Shown in pieces: positions 1 to 5,417 of a DNA stretch of 5,417 nt. Location: positions 1 through 5,417 of the forward strand of contig JAKBCG010000190.1 in assembly GCA_021808035.1 (NCBI GenBank), written 5' to 3'. The translations under genes were made by a program, and so were the position numbers. Source of the stretch: Pseudomonadota bacterium. Its GTDB lineage: Bacteria; Pseudomonadota; Gammaproteobacteria; Steroidobacterales; Steroidobacteraceae. The notes under the pieces were generated by a model, which worked only from the letters and a program-made list of their open reading frames with translations, was not told where the DNA came from and ran no database searches. The stretch's first letter is position 1; each line of letters begins with the position of its first letter.

Positions 1-1
1 G

Positions 2-193
2 GACGTCGCGGAGCGCGGCATCGTGCTCACCGGCGGCGGCGCGCTCCTGCGCGACGTCGACAAGTTGCTGATGGAGGAAACCGGCCTGCCGGTCGTGGTC
101 GCCGACGATCCGCTGACCTGCGTCGCCCGCGGCGGCGGCCGCATCCTCGAGCTGACCGAGCAGCACGGGCCCGGGATCTTCGGACTGGAGTGA
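2..193 (+). CDS. mreB: MreB, actin-like rod-shape protein (C-terminal 63 residues, 5' end outside window)
   Basis: This is the tail of an open frame that enters from the left edge and stops at TGA 191-193. MreB is a bacterial actin homologue that polymerises on ATP into membrane-bound filaments and guides the elongasome. The visible piece contains the highly conserved C-terminal stretch GIVLTGGGALLRDVDKLL (the GGGA turn belongs to the actin-fold nucleotide pocket), then METGLP-type and ADDPLTCVARGGGR segments, which match E. coli MreB almost residue for residue. The end, HGPGIFGLE, is where proteobacterial MreB proteins normally finish, so the C-terminus looks complete. Only about the last fifth of a roughly 347-residue protein is present, so the N-terminal membrane helix and the phosphate loops cannot be checked. 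mreC follows 24 bases downstream. Confidence 0.97.
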   Translation, partial: DVAERGIVLTGGGALLRDVDKLLMEETGLPVVVADDPLTCVARGGGRILELTEQHGPGIFGLE

Positions 194-204
194 TGTCGGC
201 GACT

Positions 205-210
205 GGGGAG
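205..210 (+). promoter_or_regulatory. Ribosome-binding site of mreC (GGGGAG)
   Basis: A GGGGAG Shine-Dalgarno-like sequence ends 7 bases before GTG 218. It is the clearest ribosome-binding site in the window and is the main reason for choosing the GTG at 218 as the mreC start. No other in-frame ATG, GTG or TTG lies between the mreB stop and this codon (a CTG at 203 is in frame but unlikely). The signal suggests mreC is initiated on its own rather than relying only on ribosomes leaving mreB. Confidence 0.7.
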
Positions 211-217
211 TGCGCCC

Positions 218-1126
218 GTGGTCGCGTTTCGTAGTCACGATACCGCGGGGCGAAGCTCCGGACTGCTGCTGCGCAGCGTGCTGTACGCGCTGCTCGCGCT
301 CGGCCTGATCGTTCTCGACAAGCGCTACGACCAGCTGAGCAAGATCCGCCGCGCGCTCTCGGTCGTCGTCTACCCGCTGGAAATCGGGGTCGCGAGTCCG
401 TTCCGCGGCTGGGCCTGGTTGCGCCGGAGCGTCACGACCCGCGACACGTTGCGCGCCGAGAATGCGCGCCTGCGCGCGCAGCTGTTCGACGAGCGCTTCC
501 GCCTGCAACGCTACGCCGCGCTGGAGGCCGAGAACGCCGAGCTGCGCGGCTTGCGGACGAGCACCGCCGGCGTCGCGGCGCACCCGCTCGTCGCCGATAT
601 CATGGATGTCGATGTCGACGCCTTCCGCGAGCGGGTGCTCGTCGACAAGGGCGCGGCGGACGGTGTCCGGGTCGGTCAAGCGGTGCTCGACGCCCACGGC
701 GTCTACGGACAGGTCGAGAGCGTCGGCGAGCACACCGCCGACGTGCTCATGCTGAGCGACGCGACCAGCGCGATCCCGGTGATGGTCAACCGCACCGGCC
801 TGCGCACCATCGCGGTCGGTACCGGCGATCTCGGACAGCTGAAGCTGCCGTACCTGCCGACGACCGCGGACGTCGTCAAGGGGGACCTGCTGGTGACCTC
901 GGGGCTCGGCGGCACCTATCCGGAAGGTTACCCGGTCGGGACCGTCGTCGGCGTGAAGATCGACACGGTGCGCTCGCTCGCCGACGTCGAGGCGCGCACC
1001 GCGGCGCGACTCGACAGTTCCCGCGAACTGCTGATCGTGCGTTCGAAAGCGCGCCCGCCGGCACCCGCGGCACCCGCGGCGCGCGGACCGCGGCCGAAGG
1101 CGCCCCGATCGGCGAAATCCCGATGA
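218..1126 (+). CDS. mreC: MreC, rod-shape-determining periplasmic scaffold protein
   Basis: MreC is a bitopic inner-membrane protein that self-associates in the periplasm and binds PBP2, switching the RodA-PBP2 synthase on. The 302-residue product has a short cytoplasmic N-terminus, one membrane helix at about residues 15-33, a heptad-rich coiled coil at about 73-112 (LRAENARLRAQL, ALEAENAELRGLR), and the two beta-domain body at about 120-275. Family landmarks are VLVDKGAADGV, the DAHGVYGQV glycine turn, LMLSDATSAIPV and TSGLGGTYPEGYPVGTV, all aligning with E. coli MreC. The last 25 or so residues form a basic Pro/Ala/Arg tail of low complexity. E. coli MreC (about 367 residues) has a longer Pro/Ala-rich tail, so the shorter length here is ordinary variation and not truncation. 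The start is GTG, supported by GGGGAG seven bases upstream. The stop overlaps the mreD start by ATGA (1123-1126), which suggests translational coupling. Confidence 0.96.
   Translation: MVAFRSHDTAGRSSGLLLRSVLYALLALGLIVLDKRYDQLSKIRRALSVVVYPLEIGVASPFRGWAWLRRSVTTRDTLRAENARLRAQLFDERFRLQRYAALEAENAELRGLRTSTAGVAAHPLVADIMDVDVDAFRERVLVDKGAADGVRVGQAVLDAHGVYGQVESVGEHTADVLMLSDATSAIPVMVNRTGLRTIAVGTGDLGQLKLPYLPTTADVVKGDLLVTSGLGGTYPEGYPVGTVVGVKIDTVRSLADVEARTAARLDSSRELLIVRSKARPPAPAAPAARGPRPKAPRSAKSR
1061..1078 (+). repeat. Two-copy 9-bp tandem repeat in the mreC tail
   Basis: The 9-mer GCACCCGCG occurs twice head to tail (1061-1069 and 1070-1078). It lies in frame inside the Pro/Ala-rich tail of MreC and encodes the repeated Ala-Pro-Ala unit. 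Being a multiple of three, gain or loss of a unit would lengthen or shorten the tail without a frameshift. With only two copies it may be simple compositional drift in a low-complexity tail. Confidence 0.55.
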
Positions 1127-1599
1127 GCCGCGACCGGCCGGCCCCGCGGATGGCGGTGCTGCTGTCGGCACTGGTCGCGCTCACGCTCGCGATCGTGCCG
1201 CTGCCCGGCGTGATCGACCGGCTGCGTCCGGACTTCCTGGTGCTCGTGGTGTACTACTGGTCGATCGAGGCGCCGGGCGCCGGGGGACTGACACTGGCGT
1301 TCGCCGCGGGTCTCGCGATCGACGTCGTCCGCGGCGTGGTTCTCGGCGAGCACGCGCTCGCGCTCACCCTGACCGCGGCCTGGGCGATGCACCTGCGCCT
1401 GCGGATCCGGGTCTTCTCGATCCCGAAGCAGGCGCTGACGATCTTCGGGCTGCTCGCGATCTACCAGTTCATCCTGTTCTGGGTCGACGGCGCGACCGGG
1501 TATCCGGTCACCGACTGGTCGCGCTGGCTCGGGCCGTTCATCGGCGCGGCGGTCTGGCCGCTGGTCGTCGCGACGCTGCGCCGCCTGCATGAACGCTGA
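1123..1599 (+). CDS. mreD: MreD, rod-shape-determining membrane protein
   Basis: MreD is a small polytopic inner-membrane protein that partners MreC in the elongasome and modulates how MreC acts on PBP2. The 158-residue product is close to the usual length (E. coli 162). It is strongly hydrophobic, with about five or six membrane segments near residues 9-28, 37-50, 54-70, 76-92, 103-122 and 135-153. Family signatures are the RPDFLVLVVYYW segment after the first helix and AGLAIDVVRGVVLGEHAL, equivalent to the GLxxDxxxGxxLGxHAL motif. Basic clusters (LRLRIR near 91-96, LRRLHER at the end) fit cytoplasmic positions. It starts at an ATG that overlaps the mreC stop by four bases and has only a weak GGCGAA upstream, so its translation is probably coupled to mreC. 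It is followed by a 19-base gap before mrdA. Confidence 0.94.
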   Translation: MSRDRPAPRMAVLLSALVALTLAIVPLPGVIDRLRPDFLVLVVYYWSIEAPGAGGLTLAFAAGLAIDVVRGVVLGEHALALTLTAAWAMHLRLRIRVFSIPKQALTIFGLLAIYQFILFWVDGATGYPVTDWSRWLGPFIGAAVWPLVVATLRRLHER

Positions 1600-1618
1600 G
1601 CGCAGCGGAATCGCCTAG
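1589..1618 (+). other. mreD/mrdA junction with 9-codon mini-ORF and small stem
   Basis: An ATG inside the end of mreD (1589-1591) opens a nine-codon frame, MNAERSGIA, that ends at TAG 1616-1618 directly against the mrdA GTG and lies in the mrdA frame. A 5-bp inverted repeat (CGCTG 1594-1598, CAGCG 1603-1607, four-base loop) spans the mreD stop. The only purine-rich stretch before mrdA is GCGGAA (1605-1610), a weak ribosome-binding site that partly lies in that stem. The junction could support re-initiation after mreD or the mini-ORF, but both elements are small enough to arise by chance. Confidence 0.4.
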
Positions 1619-3568
1619 GTGATCCGGCGCGTACGCATCAAGGATCACTGGGGCGAGCGGCGGGTGTTCACGATCCGCAGCATCGTCGCCGGCGTCCTGG
1701 TCGCGGTCCTGCTGTCGACCGTGGCCGCACGTCTGTTCTACCTGCAGGTCGTCCGATACGCGTACTACTCGGATCTGTCGCAAGGCAACCGTGTGCGGGT
1801 CGAGCCGATCCCGCCGGCCCGCGGCCTGATCCTCGATCGTCACGGCGTGATCCTCGCGGACAACATGCCCGCCTATCAGCTCGAGGTGGAGCGCGATCAG
1901 GTCGGTTCCCTCCGGCAGCTGCGCGCGAGCCTCGCGCGGCTCGCCGAGCTCGGTCTCCTCGACCCGGAGGACCTGCCGCGGATAGAACAGACGGTCCTCT
2001 CGCACCGTCCGTACGAGAGCGTGCCGATCAAGCTCGCGCTCACCGACCAGGAGATGGCGGTCTTCGCGCTGCATCGCTTCGAGTTCAACGGGATCGACGT
2101 TCACACCCGCCTGTCGCGCAACTACCCGTTCGGACCGCTCACCGCGCAGGCGATCGGCTACGTCGGCGCGATCGGTCCACGCGATCTCGAGCACATCGAT
2201 CCGTCGCTCTACGCAGGCACGACCCTGATCGGGAAGCTCGGGATCGAACGGACCTACGAGAGCACGCTGCACGGCAAGCCCGGCTATCGTGAGGTGTTGG
2301 TCAACGCGGCCGGACGCCCGGTGACCCGGGAGGGGCCTTACCGTCCGAAGCTGAAGACGCAGCGTCCGGTCGCCGGATCCGATCTTGTCCTGAGTCTCGA
2401 CATGCGGGTGCAGCGTGTCGCCCAGGCAGCGCTGCAGGGCTTGCGCGGCGCGGTTGTCGCGATCGATCCTCGCAACGGCGACGTAATCGCGCTCGCGAGT
2501 TCGCCGTCGTTCGATCCGAACGAGTTCGCGCGCGGCCTCACGTTCAAGGAGTATCACGCGCTGCTCGACGATCCGAGCAAGCCGCTGCTCAACAGAGCGC
2601 TGCAGGGCGCGTATCCGCCGGGTTCGACCGCGAAGCCGTACTACGCGCTCGCCGCGCTGCATTATGGGGTGGTCACGCCGGACGAGCAGATCTTCTGCCC
2701 GGGGTATTTCCATCTGCCGGGCAGCTCGCACCTCTATCATTGCTGGAAGCACGGCGGACACGGCGAGATCTCGATGCGTCGGGCGATCGCCCAGTCCTGC
2801 GACGTGTACTTCTACAACGTCGCGAACCGCCTCGGCATCGACCGCATGCATCGCTTTCTGAGCGAATTCGGCTTCGGCATGCGGACCGGCATCGACATCC
2901 CGGGGGAGTTGCCCGGGCTGATGCCCTCGCCGCAGTGGAAGCGCCGTGCGTTCAAGAATCCAGCCGATCAGGTCTGGTTCCCGGGCGAGACGCTGATCGT
3001 CGGCATCGGCCAGGGCTACATGCTCGCGACACCGTTGCAGCTCGCGCACGCGGTCGCGACGATCGCCGCACGCGGCCGTTCGTTCGTTCCACGCCTCGTG
3101 ATCGGCATCCGACCGCCGGGAGCAAAGCACATGATCCCGCTGCCGCCGATCCCCGGACCGACGGTTCGCGGCATCACGGCGGCCGAGTGGCAGGTCGTCG
3201 ACGAGGGGATGGAGGATGCGGCCAAGCCCGGGGGCACGGCCTCGCGCGTCGGGATGAACGCCCCCTATCAGATCGCCGCCAAGACCGGCACGGCCCAGGT
3301 CTTCTCGCTTCGAAAGAACGAAAAGTACAACGAAAAGACCATCAATGCGGACCTGCGCGACAACGCGCTGTTCATTTCGTTCGCACCGGCGGATGATCCG
3401 AAGCTGGCGGTCGCGGTGATGGTCGAGAACGCGACCGGCGAAGGTGGCCAGGTCGCGGCGCCGATCGCGCGCAAGGTGTTCGACGCGTACCTGCTGCCGC
3501 CGCCGACCACGCCGACGACGCCGAGCGGCGCGCCTCGACCGCGACAGGGGGCGACCGCAAAGCAATGA
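1619..3568 (+). CDS. mrdA: Penicillin-binding protein 2 (PBP2), peptidoglycan D,D-transpeptidase of the elongasome
   Basis: PBP2 is a class B penicillin-binding protein that crosslinks new peptidoglycan together with RodA during lateral growth and is the target of mecillinam-type beta-lactams. The 649-residue product (E. coli 633) has a basic cytoplasmic tip, one membrane helix at about 20-42, the pedestal or dimerisation domain at about 60-235 (opening with PPARGLILDRHGVILADN, later IGKLGIERTYE), and the transpeptidase domain at about 260-620. Active-site motifs are intact: STAK with nucleophile Ser336 and Lys339, SCD at 393-395 (the SxN-equivalent), and KTGTAQVF beginning at Lys555. Cys360, Cys375, His381 and Cys394 have the spacing of the zinc site known in PBP2 of Acinetobacter. 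A Pro/Thr-rich tail follows from about 625. The start is GTG, because an in-frame TAG sits immediately before it and the N-terminus RIKDHWGERRVF fits the family. It overlaps mrdB by ATGA. Confidence 0.97.
   Translation: MIRRVRIKDHWGERRVFTIRSIVAGVLVAVLLSTVAARLFYLQVVRYAYYSDLSQGNRVRVEPIPPARGLILDRHGVILADNMPAYQLEVERDQVGSLRQLRASLARLAELGLLDPEDLPRIEQTVLSHRPYESVPIKLALTDQEMAVFALHRFEFNGIDVHTRLSRNYPFGPLTAQAIGYVGAIGPRDLEHIDPSLYAGTTLIGKLGIERTYESTLHGKPGYREVLVNAAGRPVTREGPYRPKLKTQRPVAGSDLVLSLDMRVQRVAQAALQGLRGAVVAIDPRNGDVIALASSPSFDPNEFARGLTFKEYHALLDDPSKPLLNRALQGAYPPGSTAKPYYALAALHYGVVTPDEQIFCPGYFHLPGSSHLYHCWKHGGHGEISMRRAIAQSCDVYFYNVANRLGIDRMHRFLSEFGFGMRTGIDIPGELPGLMPSPQWKRRAFKNPADQVWFPGETLIVGIGQGYMLATPLQLAHAVATIAARGRSFVPRLVIGIRPPGAKHMIPLPPIPGPTVRGITAAEWQVVDEGMEDAAKPGGTASRVGMNAPYQIAAKTGTAQVFSLRKNEKYNEKTINADLRDNALFISFAPADDPKLAVAVMVENATGEGGQVAAPIARKVFDAYLLPPPTTPTTPSGAPRPRQGATAKQ
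3546..3551 (+). promoter_or_regulatory. Possible ribosome-binding site of mrdB (AGGGGG)
   Basis: A purine run, AGGGGG, lies inside the last codons of mrdA and ends 13 bases before the mrdB ATG. That is longer than the usual 5-9 base spacing, so it may be only a partial aid. The ATGA stop/start overlap (3565-3568) makes coupling to mrdA translation the more likely main mechanism. Confidence 0.35.
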
Positions 3569-4704
3569 TCCTCGATGAACTCTCGGCATCGCGGACGCGA
3601 CGTACGCTGAGCGCCGGCGCGCGCGCGCTGCGCGCATTGCGACTCGACGGTCCGCTGACGGGCGTGCTCGCGGTCATCCTGTGCCTCGGCGTGCTCGTGG
3701 TGTACAGCGCGTCCGGCCAGAACGTGCGGATGGTGGAACGGCAGCTCGGCAACATCGTGGTCGCGGTGACCGCGTTGGTGGTGCTCGCGCGCTTCTCGAC
3801 GCCGCAGTACCTGCGCCTGTTCGCCCCGCTCGCCTACGCGCTCGGCGTGCTGCTGCTGATCGTCGTCGACGTGACCGGCCACATCGGCAAGGGCGCGCAG
3901 CGCTGGCTCGACCTCGGCTTCATGCGCTTCCAGCCTTCGGAGATCATGAAGCTCGCCGTCCCGATGATCTGCGCATGGTACATGCACGAACGTCCGCTGC
4001 CACCCGCGTTCAAGGATCTCGTGGTGATGGCCGTGTTCATCGCGATCCCCACGGCGCTCGTGGTCGCGCAGCCCGACCTCGGCACCGCCCTGTTGATCGC
4101 GGCGTCGGGGCTGATCGTGATGCTGCTGGCGGGCCTGCCGGTGTCGATCATCCTGCTGTCGATACCGCTGCTCGCGCTCGGGGCATGGGGAGGCTGGCAC
4201 TTCGTCCACGCCTACCAGCGCGAGCGGATCCTCACGTTCCTGAATCCCGAGAGCGACCGGCTCGGCGCCGGCTATCACATCATCCAGTCGCAGATCGCGA
4301 TCGGCTCGGGCGGCGTGTTCGGCAAGGGCTACATGCACGGCAGCCAGTCCCAGCTCGATTTCCTGCCCGAGAGCTCGACCGACTTCATCTTCTCGGTGAT
4401 CGGCGAGGAATTCGGACTGCTCGGGCAATTGCTGCTCCTGGGGCTGTATGCGTTCGTGATCGGCCGGTCCTTGTACCTCGCGATGCAGGGACAGGACACG
4501 TTCGCACGGCTCACCGGGGGCGCGATCGCGCTCAGCTTCTTCGTCTACGTGTTCGTGAACGCCGGCATGGTCAGCGGGATCGTCCCGGTGGTCGGCGTGC
4601 CGCTGCCGTTGGTGAGCTACGGCGGCACCTCGATGGTGACAATCCTGGCCGGATTCGGCATCCTGATGTCGCTGCACTCGCATCGCAAGCTGGTTGGATC
4701 CTGA
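3565..4704 (+). CDS. mrdB: RodA, SEDS-family peptidoglycan glycosyltransferase
   Basis: RodA is a polytopic inner-membrane enzyme that polymerises lipid II into glycan strands and works as a pair with PBP2, encoded just upstream. The 379-residue product (E. coli 370) is hydrophobic with about ten membrane segments after a basic N-terminus about ten residues longer than in E. coli. SEDS landmarks are KGAQRWLDLG followed by RFQPSEIMKLAVP (conserved Glu126), VVAQPDLGTALL (Asp171), NPESDRLGAGYHIIQSQIAIGSGG, LDFLPESSTDFIFSVIGEEFG with Asp273 at the position of the essential E. coli Asp262, and the C-terminal signature VVGVPLPLVSYGGTS. Every key residue I can align is present, so the enzyme should be active. 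Start ATG overlaps the mrdA stop, keeping synthesis of the two partners linked. The FtsW paralogue of division is excluded by the RodA-type sequence and the PBP2 neighbour. Confidence 0.97.
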   Translation: MILDELSASRTRRTLSAGARALRALRLDGPLTGVLAVILCLGVLVVYSASGQNVRMVERQLGNIVVAVTALVVLARFSTPQYLRLFAPLAYALGVLLLIVVDVTGHIGKGAQRWLDLGFMRFQPSEIMKLAVPMICAWYMHERPLPPAFKDLVVMAVFIAIPTALVVAQPDLGTALLIAASGLIVMLLAGLPVSIILLSIPLLALGAWGGWHFVHAYQRERILTFLNPESDRLGAGYHIIQSQIAIGSGGVFGKGYMHGSQSQLDFLPESSTDFIFSVIGEEFGLLGQLLLLGLYAFVIGRSLYLAMQGQDTFARLTGGAIALSFFVYVFVNAGMVSGIVPVVGVPLPLVSYGGTSMVTILAGFGILMSLHSHRKLVGS

Positions 4705-4707
4705 ACT

Positions 4708-4785
4708 TTGCGCTACGGGCACCGCCTCTGCCTCTGGCTGATCGCCGCCGGATCGTTCCTCGCGGCGGCGGGCGGCGCCTCGGCG
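4708..4785 (+). other. Predicted Sec signal peptide of MltB (residues 1-26)
   Basis: The N-terminus has a short basic region (MRYGHR, reading TTG as Met), a hydrophobic core (LCLWLIAAGSFLAAAGG) and an ASA site before LDTHAAD, giving a likely signal peptidase I cut after Ala26. The single cysteine (residue 8) is too close to the start to be a lipobox. Presence of a full signal peptide from the TTG supports that codon as the true start. Confidence 0.7.
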
Positions 4786-5417
4786 CTCGACACGCACGCC
4801 GCGGATGTCGCGGGATTCATCGACCGGATGGTCGCGCACGACGCCTACGACCCACGGACACTGCGCCGCATCCTCGGTGCGGCGCAATTCGAGCCTTCGA
4901 TCGTCGCCGCGATGGAAAGACCGGCCGAGAAGGCGCTGCCGTGGTATCGCTACCGGCCGATCTTCGTGAACGAGCGCCGGATCCAGGAAGGCGTGGACTT
5001 CTGGGTCGCGCATCGCCGCGAACTGCGCCAGGCCAGCGCGCGCACCGGGGTCGCGCCGCAATACCTCGTCGCGATCCTCGGCGTCGAGACCTATTATGGG
5101 CGTGTGACCGGCGGATACCGGGTGATCGACGCGCTTGCGACGCTCGCGTTCGACTATCCGCCGCGCGCGGCGTTCTTCCGCCGGCAACTCGAGCAATTCC
5201 TGCTGCTCGCGCGCGACCACGACTTCGACCCGCTCGAGGTCAAGGGCTCCTATGCGGGCGCGATGGGCGCGCCGCAGTTCATGCCCTCGTCGTACCGGCG
5301 TTTCGGGATCGATGCGACGGTCGACGGTCGCGTCGACCTGTGGTCCGACTGGCCGGACGTCTTCGACAGCATCGGCTACTACCTCCGGGAGAACGGCTGG
5401 GTCGCCGGCGGGGCGGT
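4708..5417 (+). CDS. mltB: MltB, membrane-bound-type lytic murein transglycosylase B (3' end outside window)
   Basis: Lytic transglycosylases of this family cleave the MurNAc-GlcNAc bond of peptidoglycan without water and leave 1,6-anhydroMurNAc ends. An open frame of 236 codons runs to the window edge. After a signal peptide come the family blocks NERRIQEGVDFWVAHR, APQYLVAILGVETYYGR with catalytic Glu127 (equivalent to E. coli Slt35 Glu162), RVIDALATLAFDYPPRAAFFRRQLEQFL, and GSYAGAMGAPQFMPSSYRRFGID. An EF-hand-like loop follows at residues 202-212 (DATVDGRVDLW), at the place where Slt35 binds calcium. The only start that keeps the signal peptide is TTG 4708, with a weak GGA nine bases upstream; it sits one codon after the mrdB stop, in the same frame. 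There is no lipobox cysteine at the cleavage region, so this looks like a soluble periplasmic enzyme, unlike lipid-anchored E. coli MltB. About two thirds of the protein is visible, and rlpA often follows in related clusters. Confidence 0.93.
   Translation, partial: MRYGHRLCLWLIAAGSFLAAAGGASALDTHAADVAGFIDRMVAHDAYDPRTLRRILGAAQFEPSIVAAMERPAEKALPWYRYRPIFVNERRIQEGVDFWVAHRRELRQASARTGVAPQYLVAILGVETYYGRVTGGYRVIDALATLAFDYPPRAAFFRRQLEQFLLLARDHDFDPLEVKGSYAGAMGAPQFMPSSYRRFGIDATVDGRVDLWSDWPDVFDSIGYYLRENGWVAGGA

Noticed and set aside
928..1590. Minus-strand open frame of 220 codons opposite mreD
   Set aside because: Low-complexity Arg/Asp/Gln-rich product without a domain; it mirrors the biased codons of the membrane protein on the other strand.
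1594..1607. Small inverted repeat (CGCTG/CAGCG) as a transcription terminator after mreD
   Set aside because: The stem is only 5 bp, has no following T-run, and the next gene begins 12 bases later in the same operon.
2783..2790. GCGATCGC palindrome, resembling the cyanobacterial HIP1 octamer
   Set aside because: A single copy was noticed, and GCGATC is common here because Ala (GCG) followed by Ile (ATC) codons are frequent. The gene content is proteobacterial.
2740..3396. Plus-strand 218-codon frame inside mrdA
   Set aside because: It is the +1 shadow of the PBP2 transpeptidase region. The product is Arg-rich without motifs, while the main frame carries the active-site motifs through this stretch.
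1538..3637. Very long minus-strand open frame (699 codons) opposite mrdA
   Set aside because: Its translation is Arg/Asp/His-rich with no hydrophobic core or recognisable domain. It follows from the strong G/C third-position bias of mrdA, which removes stops on the opposite strand; the plus strand encodes an unmistakable PBP2.
3268..5220. Long minus-strand open frame (650 codons) opposite mrdB and mltB
   Set aside because: It is the same kind of antisense shadow, dominated by Arg, Asp, His, Glu and Gln from the complements of hydrophobic membrane codons. It spans two well-identified plus-strand genes.

Overview
The window is a stretch of high-GC bacterial chromosome carrying one tightly packed, single-strand gene cluster for rod-shape cell-wall synthesis (the elongasome or Rod complex). 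The order on the + strand is mreB (3' end only) - mreC - mreD - mrdA (PBP2) - mrdB (RodA) - mltB (5' part only). All six products resemble proteobacterial proteins along their full visible lengths. The fused order mreBCD-mrdAB-mltB is the arrangement known from many Gamma- and Betaproteobacteria; E. coli keeps mreBCD and mrdAB at separate loci. Strong G/C at third codon positions and frequent GTG/TTG starts suggest a GC-rich gamma- or betaproteobacterium. Genus and species cannot be told from this sequence.

Layout: mreB ends at 193. A 24-base gap holding a GGGGAG ribosome-binding site leads to mreC (218-1126, GTG start). mreD (1123-1599) overlaps mreC by ATGA. A 19-base gap precedes mrdA (1619-3568, GTG start directly after an in-frame TAG). 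mrdB (3565-4704) overlaps mrdA by ATGA. mltB begins at a TTG (4708), one codon after the mrdB stop and in the same frame, and runs off the window end. There is no gap larger than 24 bases, no visible internal promoter or terminator, no RNA gene, no mobile element and no CRISPR array, so the block looks like part of one transcription unit.

How the parts work together (family knowledge): MreB filaments under the inner membrane position the machinery. MreC and MreD link MreB to the membrane enzymes and activate them. RodA polymerises glycan strands from lipid II, PBP2 crosslinks the new strands, and the lytic transglycosylase MltB cleaves glycan strands in the periplasm, plausibly making room for insertion or trimming new material.

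No undescribed system is seen; this is a conserved housekeeping cluster. The points most worth a second look are a predicted Cys-Cys-His-Cys metal site in PBP2, an MltB that appears to be a soluble secreted enzyme rather than a lipoprotein, and unusual translational junctions (mini-ORFs at the mreB/mreC and mreD/mrdA borders, and the in-frame one-codon mrdB/mltB gap).
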